Counted from the first letter of the stretch, positions 35,901 to 45,455 are shown. The stretch is 64,000 nucleotides of DNA from Cenococcum geophilum 1.58 (GCA_001692895.1 KV748234.1:186001-250000); one strand, 5' to 3'. Numbers and translations are program-made. The notes: a model not told the origin generated them from the sequence alone.

Positions 35901-37927
35901 AAAATAGAGAAGTAATATATGTGCTCAGAAATATTATAAAAGAGTTTATTAAGTTATTTTATAGGGAATTAACTTAAGGATATAATAGAGCTATAGGCTT
36001 AGTGTTAAGACTCTAGGAGAAGTATATTATTAATAAAATCTAAGGACTAGTAAGATAAGTTACTAAGGAATATTTAGATTGCTAGAGAAATAAACTAATA
36101 AGGTATAAGCTATATAGAGAGCTATAACCTATTAAAATACTAGAAAGACTATAGGAGGTTATATTATAGGACTTTATTATAAAGTTACTAAAATTAAGAG
36201 ATCCTATTACCAAATAAGATTATAATATAATCTTAGTAATAATAGATAAGCTAATAAAGTGGGGATACTTTATAGCATGCATAGAAGAAATCTTAGCGGA
36301 AGATATCGCTAGAATTTATATTAAAGAAGTATTTATAAGATATAGAGTATTAAGTAAAATTATATTAGATAGAGATCTAAGATTTATAGCAGTATTTTAG
36401 AAGGTATTCTTAGCAGAATAAAGAGTTTAAACAGTAACTTCTACCGTATATTATTTGTAAATAGACGGTTAAACGGAAAGATTAAATTAGACACTAGAGT
36501 AGTATTTAAAATACTATATTAATTATACACAGAATAATTAGGTATTGCTATTACTAGTTATATAGTTCGCGTATAATGCGATACCTTAAAAAAATGGGAA
36601 TATTACTATTTAAGGCGAATTATGGATACAAGCTAAGAATATTATTATTACTACGCTAAGTAAAGAGAATAAGTAGTATAGCTAAGTAAAGAATAGAGAT
36701 ATTAATAAATCTTTATATAAACCTTATGGAAATAGTAAAAGTAGTATAGTAAAGAATAAAAAAGTACTATAATGCTAAGAGATCTAAGGGACTAGATCTT
36801 AAGGAGGGAAATAAAGTGTAGCTACTATATAAAATTTTTAAAAGTTAACAATTAAGTAAGAAGTTGGACTACGTTAAACTAGGACCTTTTAAAATTATAG
36901 AAAGAATTTTACTAGTTATATTTAAGTTAAACCTACTAGCTAAAATAAAGATCTACCCTATATAGTATATTATAATACTAGAGCTAGTATATAGGAATAT
37001 TAAGCCACTAGTTTATAAGGTAGACACATATAGAGGATAAGAGGAAAATAAATAGCAAGTTTTAAAGATTGTTAGTTATAAGAACGTTAATAATAAAATA
37101 TAGTATAAGGTAAAGTGGATAGGCTATAATAAAACTACCTAGGAGCTACTAGAAAATTTAAAAAACGCTATAGAAAAGGTATAGAAGTATTAAAAGGGAA
37201 AAGGTTAGGTAATAGTAATAAAGAAGAGTTACTAAAGAACGAGTTACCTAAGGGGGACCTAAGAGAAGCACCTGCCGAGGTATTTAGAGTTATTTCCTTC
37301 TCTATTAGAGGAAAATACGTTTTTTTATCGCTAAGTTCCTATAAACCTTATTTTATAAGTTTTCACTTCTTAGAACAGACCTTCTTATAAACCTTCTTAA
37401 GATAAAGTAGGTAAGTAGATATAGTAATCCGGGCCTTTAGAGCCTTCTACTCCGCATTATAAGAACGTTCCAGATTAGCTAAGGCTTAAGTTAGCTTACT
37501 ATCGAGCTTTATAGCGGTAGATTAAACACGAGACCCTATAATAAATTATTTAGGGAACTTAGAGACTATTAAGGATAAGAAGACGCGTATACTTAGCGTT
37601 AAAGATAGAGCGAACATCGCAAGACGATTAAATATTTACTTTAGTGCACTCTAAATATAAAGAGGGTTGTTGAGATAAGGGACTCGCTAACGCGACATAG
37701 ACTAACCCTTCTTTTATATAACGAGAATATAGAGACGGCATAATCTTACTAAGCGACAATATGGCAGCAATAGTGCGAGTATAATATTACGCTTGCGAAG
37801 AAGAAGGTGCTTTAGGTATAATAAGTAATAATATTAACCAAATTAATTAGATAGACATTATACCTCTAGTAAACGACTTAGAGATACTAGGAATCTTTAA
37901 GGACAAAGATAAGGAGGAGGGAGATAG
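32946..37927 (+). pseudogene. Gypsy-A G2 linker (part 3), protease, RT, RNase H, integrase, chromodomain, 3' extension (broken)
   Basis: Resumes the G2 frame after G3 and is interrupted only by the MITE at 33078-33516. Protease motif DSR at 33956-33964 (Gly lost). RT YLDD changed to YLNN at 34913-34924. RNase H about 35240-35730. Integrase about 35800-36800 (LDRDLRF at about 36370). Chromodomain at about 37090-37200 (YKVKWIGYNKTTQELLENLKN). The post-chromodomain frame FRAFYSALQERS is at about 37440-37640. Damage is heavier than in G3, with very many TAA/TAG codons. Confidence 0.85.
33078..33516. mobile_element. Snap-back MITE inserted in G2
   Basis: 439 bp flanked by TA (33076-33077, 33517-33518). 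The arms, about 140-145 bp, are inverted copies beginning ACGTCTTAGC: left 33078-33222, right about 33375-33516. They run almost to the centre, so the strand could fold into one long hairpin. The arms share CTACCCTAAAACACA and TTTAGCCTTTTATAAC. The centre is A/T only and non-coding. TA duplication plus ACGT ends suggest mobilisation by a Tc1/mariner-pogo type transposase. Relative to G1, a short AT run of the target is missing at the insertion point. Confidence 0.88.
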
Positions 37928-38357
37928 TGTTATAAACGCTTTAAGTACAATGTTATAACTACTTAGAGAAGAGTTAGAAGAAGCTAGTTAGTTAATAAAA
38001 GCACGGTCTAGTATAGAGCTAGTAGAACTATATAATAAGGAATGGTAATTAAGGTTATATAATATTATATATAGTATACGAGTTGTATAAACGGAACGTA
38101 CGTATAATACGTATAAGGTAAACCTTACGTATAAGGGAAGTTTCCTAGGAGTATGGATGTGTATTTAAAGGACTATAGTCCCTACCTAGATAGTTCCTTT
38201 CCTTATAATAATTCTTAGAATATAATTAGAGTTAATTTATTGGGTAACTACTTTACTAGTTATACTTGTTACTATTACGTTGTTAACTTTTTACATTACC
38301 TATATACCTAGCCTATTAACGAGTTTACCGTAGTTCCTGCTATAAGGCTCCGTTATA
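37928..38357 (+). repeat. Gypsy-A G2 3' LTR
   Basis: 430 bp, TGTTATAAACGC...CTCCGTTATA, followed by duplication CTAGT. It is the only Gypsy-A LTR here that keeps its initial TG. Its central block matches the G2 5' LTR, which supports the pairing. Confidence 0.92.
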
Positions 38358-38817
38358 CTAGTAAATCTTAGCAAAAGTAACTAATAGTTTATTATTAAGC
38401 TTTATAGCAGTAAATTAAACTTAAGACCCTAATAGCAATTAATAAGGGTATTTAAAAACTATTAAGAGTAATAAGACGCGTATACTTAGCGTTAGAAACG
38501 GAATAAACATTATAAGAGGATTGTATATTTACTTGCGTACACTTAGTATAGGAGGACGGTTGTTGGTTAACGGGCGATGCAATTATAATATAAATTAACC
38601 CCTCTTTTGCGTAATAAGAATAGGAAGGTATAATCTCACCTAGTAATAATATAATAGCTACAGTATAAGACCAACGCTTAGCTAAGGAAGAAGGAGGAGC
38701 CTTAGGTATAATAAGTAATAATATTAACTAAATTAATTAAACGGATATTATACCTCTAGTAAGCGACTTAAAAATGCTAGGGATCTTTAAAGACAAAGAT
38801 AGGAAGGAGGGAGATAG
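38358..38817 (+). pseudogene. Gypsy-A copy G1, segment 3: 3' end of the internal region
   Basis: Continues G1 from 15681 after removal of G2. The sequence is collinear with the post-chromodomain regions of G3 (32090-32520) and G2 (37480-37927), including GGTATAATAAGTAATAATAT and a terminal polypurine tract (GGAAGGAGGGAGATAG). It leads directly into the G1 3' LTR. Confidence 0.85.
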
Positions 38818-39020
38818 TATTATAAACGCTTTAAGTACAATATTATAACTACTTAAAGAAGAGTTGGAAGAAGCTAGTTAGTTAATATAGGCACGGTCTA
38901 GGATAAAACCGGTAAAACTATGTAATAAGGAATAGTAACTAAGGTTATATAATAAGCTTTATAAGCTCTGCGAGATCTATAAAGAATATCTTATATATTT
39001 TACGTATCTTACGTACCTTA

Positions 39021-40600
39021 CGGAGGTGCGTGTTAAAAGTCTTTGCCGCCAAGCCGACTTACCGCCAAGGCAGAAAAACAAGATTCTGCTAGCAGAATTC
39101 TGCTACGTTATTAAGCGTTCTACTAAGGTTATTTTTAGCAGCTTAATTCCGTAGCTTTTAAGTTCTTTTTAATATTCTAAATGGCTACTGAAAGATCTAC
39201 TACTAAACGTTCTGTAGGTGGCTATGATTTAGCTATAAGGGCTTAAATTATAGCTCTTAGAGCTTATAGAATCTTAGCTGCCGAAATTGTAAAGATAACC
39301 TAAATTTCCGAACGAACTATACGAGATATATATCGCCGTGCAGTCGATTAAGGCTTTAACCCAAAATCTTCTCCTCCTCTCGTCCTTAATACCCACGTAG
39401 ACGACGCTTCTCGCCTTAGCCGTCTATCTAAATAGACTGAAGATACTAAGAACGCAATACTAGAGAAGGTCCGTCGTGATAGATATGGCAAAGAGAAGAC
39501 ATGCGCTTATATTACTGCAGAGGTTAGAGGAGTTAGTGCTAAAACCGTATAGCAAATACTCAGAGCCTCTAAATTAAGAAAGACTAAGCCTATATAAAAG
39601 CCTAGATTAACAGAGCAGATAAAGCTTAAGAGGCTTAAGTTCTATAGAGATCACGCTTATTAGAAGTTAGAAGATTGGAAGAATGTTATCTGGTCAGATA
39701 AGACATCTATTGTTTTAGGTCATCGCCGTAGTGGATATTAAATTTGGCGTGCTATAAATAAGCGTTTTATTAAGAGCTGTATACGCAACCGCTAAAACGG
39801 CTACTCAGAGTTTATGTTCTGGGGCTGTTTTTTATATAATAAAAAAGGACCTTACTATATCTAGCAGCTAGAGACAGCTGCAGAACGGAAGAAAGCTTAG
39901 GCTGCAATTAACAAGCTAAACGAAAAGCTTAAGCCTTGTATGTAGTAGGAGTGGGAGCTTAATACGGGTACTAGAAGGATGGGGCTGCGCAATCTTCCTA
40001 GACCAAAGCTAAGATGGAAGTTTACTAAAGCAACTGGTAAGCTCGTACGGAATTAGAGCCATAGAGGTATTAATTGGTAGCGATATTAAACATTAATTCT
40101 TATACTAAAGCTACTACCTTTTGCTTAAGAGTGCCTTAAGAAAAGGCCTAGTACTATTGTCTAGGAGGACAAGGCTCTAGCTTACGCCCACTAATATTAA
40201 TTAACCGTATATAACGCATGGAACATTTAACGCCTTCTTTAGTATAGCAACTCTCCTAATTTAAATATAATTGAGCCTTACTGGCCGCATATAAAGAGGG
40301 TTACTACGCGTAAGGGAGCGTTATAGAAGAGGGAGGTTGCAAGGAACGTATAGTAGGCGGTATAAAGAGATCTTAAGCAGTAGAGGATTTAGGCTTAGAT
40401 TAAGCGGATTATTAGGCATATCCAGAAGGTTATTAATCTTAAAGGAGGTAACGAGTATAGGGAGGGTGCTATAGAGGCACTAAGATGCTTAAAAGCACCT
40501 AAAGCAAGAGAGGATAAATGGCAGAATATCTAGATTTGGAAGGCGGTGAGCCAAGGCGGTCAATTTTCTTGGCGGTAAAGACTTTTAATACGCACCTCCG
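39021..40600 (+). mobile_element. Tc1/mariner-type DNA transposon in the G1 3' LTR
   Basis: 1580 bp bounded by 33-bp terminal inverted repeats starting CGGAGGTGCGT, with a TA duplication (39019-39020, 40601-40602). Subterminal copies of ACCGCCAAG occur twice at each end, a layout like transposase binding sites. Inside is a single transposase frame. The surrounding LTR is continuous across the insertion. Confidence 0.94.
39181..40578 (+). pseudogene. Tc1-type DDE transposase (465 codons, broken only by stops)
   Basis: ATG at 39181; the same frame runs to TAA at 40576-40578, which lies in the right terminal repeat. N-terminal helix-turn-helix: IIALRAYRILAAEIVKITQISERTIRDIYRRAVDQG (first Gln a TAA). 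A second HTH-like part contains VSAKTVQQILRASKLRK. Catalytic D in IWSDKTSI (about 39690), second D in VQEDKALAYAH (about 40160), and E in LNIIEPYW (about 40265). Almost all interruptions are TAA/TAG where Gln is expected; no frameshift is needed. The protein would cut and paste the element at TA sites. The frame is inactive as read. Confidence 0.88.
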
Positions 40601-40822
40601 TACGTATAAGAAGGATTTTATAAAAGTACGGTTATATATTTAAGGACCCTTAGTCCCTACCTAGATAGTTCCTTCCTTATAGTAATTCTTAGAATACAAT
40701 TAGAGTTAATCTATTAGGCAACCACTCTACTAGTTATTATTACATTGTTACCTTTTTACATCACCTATATACCTAGCCCATTAACGAGTTTACCGTAGTT
40801 CCTACTATAAGGCTCCGTTACA

Positions 40823-40896
40823 CTATACTTATACCTTAATTAACTAAGTTACCAATATTATCTAAAGCTCTTTTTACCCTTTTTTCTAAAATAAAC
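40823..40896. other. Short AT-rich flank of G1
   Basis: 74 bp between the G1 3' LTR and the next inverted-repeat element. No gene or repeat signal is visible. Confidence 0.4.
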
Positions 40897-41436
40897 TTAT
40901 AAGGGGACTTTATAGATAGGGAGCTATAAGGTACAATTATAGGAATAAATAGATTATAGAGGAGATAAATCTTTAAGGAGGTAAGGCCTTTAGGATTATA
41001 GAGACTATATACTATAGGTATATGCCTTTAGTATATAATTAGTAACTATCTAAGGGGCATTTAAGGGTTGTCCTAAGGACAACCTAAGGTAACTATAATA
41101 ATATCCCTTATATTACTCCCCCCCTTCTTATAATCAGCCCCTAATTACTATTACCTTATAATAAAGGGAGATTATAAAAGCTCGTCCTAGAAGGAGTTTA
41201 GAAAAATATTAGTATACTTATAAGGGATATTATTGCAATTACCTTAGGTTGCCCTTAGGACAACCCCTAAACGCCCCTTAGATGTTTACTGGTTATATAC
41301 TAGAGGTATATACCTATAGTATATAGTCTCTACAATCCTAAAGGCCTTACTTCCTTAAGGATTCGTCTCTCTTACCAATCTATCCTATTCCATAATTGTG
41401 TCCTTATACCCCCCTATTTACAAAGTCCCCTTATAA
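40897..41436. mobile_element. Long inverted-repeat MITE (TAAGGGGACTTT ends)
   Basis: About 540 bp with arms of roughly 220 bp: left about 40897-41123, right about 41216-41436. They match in reverse complement along their length (for example GGACTTT, GTAAGGCCTTTAGGAT, TAGAGACTATATACTATAGG, AACCTAAGGTAA). The ends read TTATAAGGGG and CCCCTTATAA, compatible with a TA duplication. Each arm also contains a short self-palindrome, GTTGTCCTAAGGACAAC in the left arm. No coding frame. This is a non-autonomous DNA element or fold-back element; the mobilising family is unknown. Confidence 0.85.
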
Positions 41437-42353
41437 TACTACTATATAATTTATCTAACCCCTACTTTAAACTCCTAAAAACCTTAATAAGGAAAAAATA
41501 TAACTAAAAAAAAGATATAAAAATTGCTAGGAGACCTATTAAAAGCCTATTAAAAGTATACTAGTAACTACCTAGGCTAACCTAATAATTTTTATATAAT
41601 GCTCCCTAAAAAATTAATTACTTAAGGGGCTTTTTTAGGGCTTTAAAAGAGCTGTATAATTATAAATCTAGTATATAGGTTAGTATATAACGTATATAGC
41701 TAATATAAGCTCTAGCTTACTTAATTTTTACTTATTAATTAAGCGTTAAGGTGTTTGAGGTTAAAGAGCTTAATTGAAAGTGAAGTTATCTCGGGAGCCA
41801 AGACCTCGCGTATGCTAGGCCGTTTCGGGCTTGGCGCCCCGACCGTCCGCGCCCTGACGGTTACCCTATAATAGGAAGTAAGGCTCTTATAGCCGAGCAC
41901 ACGAGATCGGATGCGCGTACCGAATTTAAAATTTTAGAGCGCTGGTCGTTGAGGTAAACTTTTTTAGTAGTGGGTTAAATTAAGCGAGACTTAGCGAGTT
42001 GTTAGCGTGGCGAGGTGATAAATATCGTAAGGTCACCCGTACGATATTGCCAAATTTCATTAATCCCGGGGCTAGGTTATTCTGTTTACTGTATTAGCAG
42101 GGGGGGGTTTGACTCATTCATGTTACCCCTTCGTAGAGACAGTGTTATATTCGCGTCTTAGAGGCGTAGGTAAAAAGGGGAAGAAAGAGGAAGCGTATAT
42201 CAGGTAAGTGCTTTAATCCAAATCCCCTAGCCAACCGGGGCAGTTCCCCAGGTACTTGCGTGCAGCCACAGTCGTTCGCTACGGTTTCATACGCGAGCGA
42301 AATTGATTTTTGTCAAAGAGTCAGGCACATGACTGTACGCACCCGTAATTGAT
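41437..42353. other. Non-repetitive stretch with no recognisable gene
   Basis: The first 320 bp are AT-rich. From about 41760 the composition becomes balanced with CpG-rich words (TCGGGAGCCAAGACCTCGCG). Small hairpin candidates are GCCAAG...CTTGGC (41798-41839) and ACCGTC...GACGGT (41850-41870). I find no reading frame, no terminal repeats, and no match to other parts of the window. The 41760-42353 part is little affected by RIP, which suggests single-copy DNA of the same kind as the gene downstream. Confidence 0.5.
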
Positions 42354-42355
42354 TA

Positions 42356-42783
42356 CAGTACTAGGACAAAAGTCTCCGGTCGGGAGCCTTTTTACACCAA
42401 AACTCACCTAAAACACATCAGATTTTTTACCTACCACGATATTTTATTAAGCTAAAATTAAAGCTATTAGTAGATTTTTTACTTTAACTAAAACTTTCTA
42501 TTAACGGTATCTTATAATAATAACTTAGAAAATTATTGTAAGCTTACAAATTTATGTAAAGGTTAAAAATATCTATTTTCTATATAAATTCGTTTAAAAT
42601 TTAAGTATATAAACTTTAGAGTATATCCATTTTAATAATAATAATTTTATTAACAAAGTAAATCTATATAATTATTAAAATTTATAGCTTAAATTTTTGA
42701 TAGTGTTTATTAAAAGATGCGCTGTGAAGAAGTTGAGTTTTGGTGGGAAATCGCTTCCGGCCGGAGACTTATGACCCATGATG
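42356..42783. mobile_element. MITE with CAGT...TIR, upstream of the NTPase gene
   Basis: About 428 bp between TA dinucleotides (42354-42355, 42784-42785). Left end CAGTACTAGGACAAAAGTC and right end (reverse complement) CATCATGGGTCATAAGTC align with one gap. The arms continue with TCCGGYCGGRAGC and CACCAAAACTCA for about 55 bp. The centre is very AT-rich and non-coding. CAGT-like ends and TA duplication point to Tc1/mariner mobilisation. It ends 81 bp before the start codon of the gene at 42865, so it supplies that gene's distal 5' flank. Confidence 0.8.
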
Positions 42784-42864
42784 TAAGAAGGTCCAGAAAC
42801 TTTTGTTAGCGGCCTCCGTATCCATGGTTCTATCACCACACTCGAGCTCTTAATTCCAATAAGT

Positions 42865-44302
42865 ATGGCCTCGAAATTTTCCACTGACTCTTATTCTCCA
42901 CCGTCTCTTCCCCCTTCCTCTCCACTTGGATCTTCTTCTACTATCCCTTCGACTATACCTCAGGCGACTGTACTTCGACAACTACGTACATTGCAAATTA
43001 CAATGGGCCCTTGCACGTTTAAGATCAAAAATGGTCCAATGTGCCCTTGCACCTCCGGGTCTTGTACCTCAAATACTTGTGCCAATGCAATCGAGGAACG
43101 CTGCGAAAACTGTGATCATCTGATGTCGCTGCATAGCGACTACGGTAAGACGTTTCATCTATTGAAGCATGTCGATGCCGATATTTGTTTTACAGTGCCG
43201 ACCTCTCTTTCTGCTGGACCACCAAATCCGCCGAAGGAGCCGTTTCCATTCCATTCTGATCCACACGTTTGCCCACGTACCAGCACCGTTGCGAAACTTG
43301 CCGCGCGATTGGACGAGAAAAGGGTCGTTCATGTCAGAGGCACTCCAGCCTCTGGTAAGACCATCCTTGCGAATCTGCTATGGCACCATTATCTGGAGCG
43401 CGGGGAGCGCGTTGTGTTCACGGAACGCTGGCCGCTAGATGTTCTCAATGCGAGGATTCATCTTGCTAGACTCTGCCGGGAATTTGGCTATCATGAAGTA
43501 CAACCTCATAACCTCACGTATGCAAATATCGTCTTCATAATGGACGAAGCCCAACAATCCTATGGCGCATCCGGTTCTGGACTATGGAATGGATTCATCA
43601 AACAACAGGCCTATGCCAATGGCGGACCAAGGATCTGTCTTTTCTCATCGTATGGAAGTCCTTCCACTGGAGCAACCCAGCGTCGCGATGGAACTACCCC
43701 GCATATTTTTGATGCCTCGCGGCGCGTCTCAATTACCCTCTCTAGTGTTCCGGGATCCCCAGATATTTGCTTGTTCTACAATGAAGAGGAATTTGAAGAC
43801 GTGGTCACCAGAACATGCGAAGACCCAACTACAAGATTTAGGTTCGACCCCGCTGCTCACCAGTATCTCTACTCTGTCACTAGCGGACACCCTGGCGCTG
43901 TTAATGCACTTCTTCACCTTGTCTTTAATGTATGTATGAGCTGCAGTATGCATTGGTAGAGTGTGAGTACTAACACTATAGACCTACCGATCTATGCTTA
44001 AGAAACACGCGAATGTACGGGTCACAAAGGAACTTCTTGTACAGGCGTTGGACGACGAGCATCGTGTCTTTGAGATGCTGAAGACCTGTGCGGTGAACAG
44101 GTCGTTCCCCTCGCAGAGGGATCTCACTCCCCAAGCATCTGATGTGCTGCGGAAGGTCCTAGTAGATGGCAGCATTCCCTACAACTTTGGAGATCCAGGG
44201 TTCAACGATTGCTACGAGATGGGGTGGATTCATTCAGAGGCGATAGATACAGATGCAGCGAAGATTGTTTGTGTCTTGCCGTCTAAACTTCACGAGAAGT
44301 AA
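42865..44302 (+). CDS. Cysteine-rich P-loop NTPase, CR/Crinkler-like effector NTPase, probably C-terminally truncated
   Basis: The only intact-looking gene in the window. ATG at 42865 is the first in the frame, with A at -3. Exon 1 is 42865-43929 (355 codons) and exon 2 starts at 43982, in frame. Stopping at 44302 gives 461 residues. The N-terminal 30 residues are Ser/Pro-rich. A cysteine-rich header follows (C50, C60, C62, C67, C72, C80, C83, then H85, H90). Walker A is GTPASGKT at 159-166 and Walker B is IVFIMDEAQ at 222-230. SSYGSPS at 261-267 and GHPGAV at 341-346 resemble sensor and STAND-type GxP motifs. Known: this NTPase type occurs in fungal Crinkler/CR-type proteins, usually followed by a C-terminal effector, often nuclease-like, domain. 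That domain is absent here. Codons are balanced and free of RIP, unlike all neighbours. Function in this organism is inference. Confidence 0.8.
43930..43981 (+). other. Intron 1 of the NTPase gene
   Basis: 52 bp. Donor GTATGT at 43930, branch site TACTAAC at 43968-43974, acceptor TAG at 43979-43981. Removing it joins codon 355 (Asn) in phase 0 to ACC at 43982 and opens the frame to 44302. Without splicing the frame stops after nine more codons. The signals match fungal introns closely. Confidence 0.88.
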
Positions 44303-44361
44303 CGTTTTCCCTTTCAAGCCCCCTTTGGGTATATTCGTGTTATATTCTGACGTACTACTAG
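44299..44361 (+). other. Candidate intron 2 and short exon 3 (to 44392)
   Basis: Donor GTAACG at 44299, branch-like CTGAC at 44347-44351, acceptor TAG at 44359-44361; 63 bp. Splicing restores a Lys codon across the junction, followed by FVEYYLSLR and TAA at 44390-44392, giving a 470-residue protein. The FVEYYL text resembles what follows this position in relatives as I recall them. If so, the family's C-terminal part is lost a few codons later and not at 44302. The donor is not ideal. Confidence 0.5.
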
Positions 44362-44392
44362 ATTCGTCGAGTATTATCTAAGTCTGCGCTAA

Positions 44393-45223
44393 TTATAACA
44401 ACGAAAGGTCTATAACCAGGGCCTTTTTAAAAATGATTAGTACGGTTATTGCCCTATTTATTTTTCTAATAAAATTTATCCCTAAAAAGGTTTTCTTTTA
44501 ACCTTTTAGAGTATTTCTATAAAGGTATTAGATGGGTATTAGGTTGGCCCTAAGAGTTTTTTCTATTACTTAAAACCTCTAACTTTAACCCTTTTAAAGT
44601 TCTTTTTAAAAACGGCTTCTTTAAAGGTTAGATCTACTCTATATTATTACTATAGTACCTATGCTTTTAGTAACCTTTTAGCTTTTACTAAAAGAGATCT
44701 AGTTCCTTATTATATCCTTAGCATTTAAAACCACTTGTTTAAAATCTATATATATAGTAATCCGCGATAGGGCTCCTACGCGCTTTATTTTACTATAAAT
44801 TACTAGCTTAATTTTAGCCTAGATAAATCCGATCTTCTTCTTTTTATAAATACTACTATTTTTATTTTTAAAGGGCTCTAGATTTATCTATTAAGTATGG
44901 ATTTCTATAAAGTTTATAAACTAGCGGAAGTTATAGTAGATAAGCTATATTTTATTGTAAAATAGCTCTACGTTATTATATTATATAATATATAGGTTTT
45001 AAGTCTATTTCTATAGAAAGGTTTATAGCTATATCTATATAGTAATTTCCCTTTATTAAGCTAATTAAGTATAATTTAGTTTAAGAATTAATCTTTAATC
45101 TTACTAATAATCTATTAGGTACGATTTTTAGTATTATTATATATTATTAGCATTTTAAAGAAGTTGTTTATTTTGCAAACCCAATTATCTAGATATTAGG
45201 CATTAGGTCTATAATAGAGTTTT
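44393..45223. other. AT-rich degraded sequence between the gene and Gypsy-A G4
   Basis: Minus-strand reading gives patchy open text such as RRRSDLSRLKLVIYSKIKRVGALS and VVLNAKDIIRN (about 44700-44860), with RIP-like stops. It is coding-like and rich in Lys and Arg, but I recognise no family. It may be a dead DNA transposon or host gene. No terminal repeats were found. It could also include the decayed 3' part of the NTPase gene, but I saw no plus-strand frame that would support this. Confidence 0.3.
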
Positions 45224-45455
45224 TATTACAAACGCTTTAAGTACAATGTTATAACTACTTAGAAAAGAGGTAGAAAAAGCTAGTTAGTTAATATAGGTAC
45301 AGTCTAGGATAGACCTAGTAGAACTATATAACGAGGAATAGTAACTAAGGTTATATAATATAATCTATATAATCCATAATAGAGTAAATAGAGTAGATAA
45401 AGTAAACGGAGCAAGGACTTTCCTAGGCGTAGTTTGTGTATTTAAAGGACCTTAG

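Larger units (their letters stand above)
15682..38357 (+). mobile_element. Gypsy-A copy G2, full-length but multiply interrupted
   Basis: Flanked by the 5-bp duplication CTAGT (15677-15681 and 38358-38362), with 430-bp LTRs at both ends, inserted in the 3' part of G1. Its own internal region is cut by Copia-2 (18403-24697), G3 (24993-32945) and a MITE (33078-33516). Removing these gives a gag-pol element of about 8 kb, collinear with G3. Heavily RIPed and dead. Confidence 0.92.
38818..40822 (+). repeat. Gypsy-A G1 3' LTR, split by a Tc1 element
   Basis: LTR from TATTATAAACGC (38818) to CTCCGTTACA (40822), interrupted at a TA by 39021-40600. Without the insert it is about 423 bp. Its central block (TTATAAGCTCTGCGAGATCT..., about 38955-39010) differs from the G2, G3 and G4 versions. 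It marks the right end of the first nest. Confidence 0.9.

Noticed and set aside
42675-42884. Minus-strand frame of 69 codons overlapping the start of the NTPase gene
   Set aside because: It lies mostly in the MITE arm and antisense to the gene start, with no domain.
43562-43939. Overlapping plus-strand frame of 125 codons inside exon 1 of the NTPase gene
   Set aside because: Shadow frame of a well-supported coding exon with Walker motifs and splice sites; other shadows at 42926, 43169 and 43729 were dropped for the same reason.
42300-44400. Giant mobile element of the Starship type carrying the NTPase gene as cargo
   Set aside because: No tyrosine-recombinase captain gene, no matching ends, and both sides are ordinary retrotransposon nests.
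44303-45223. Hidden C-terminal effector domain of the NTPase gene downstream
   Set aside because: No plus-strand frame with recognisable motifs was found after the short candidate exon 3.
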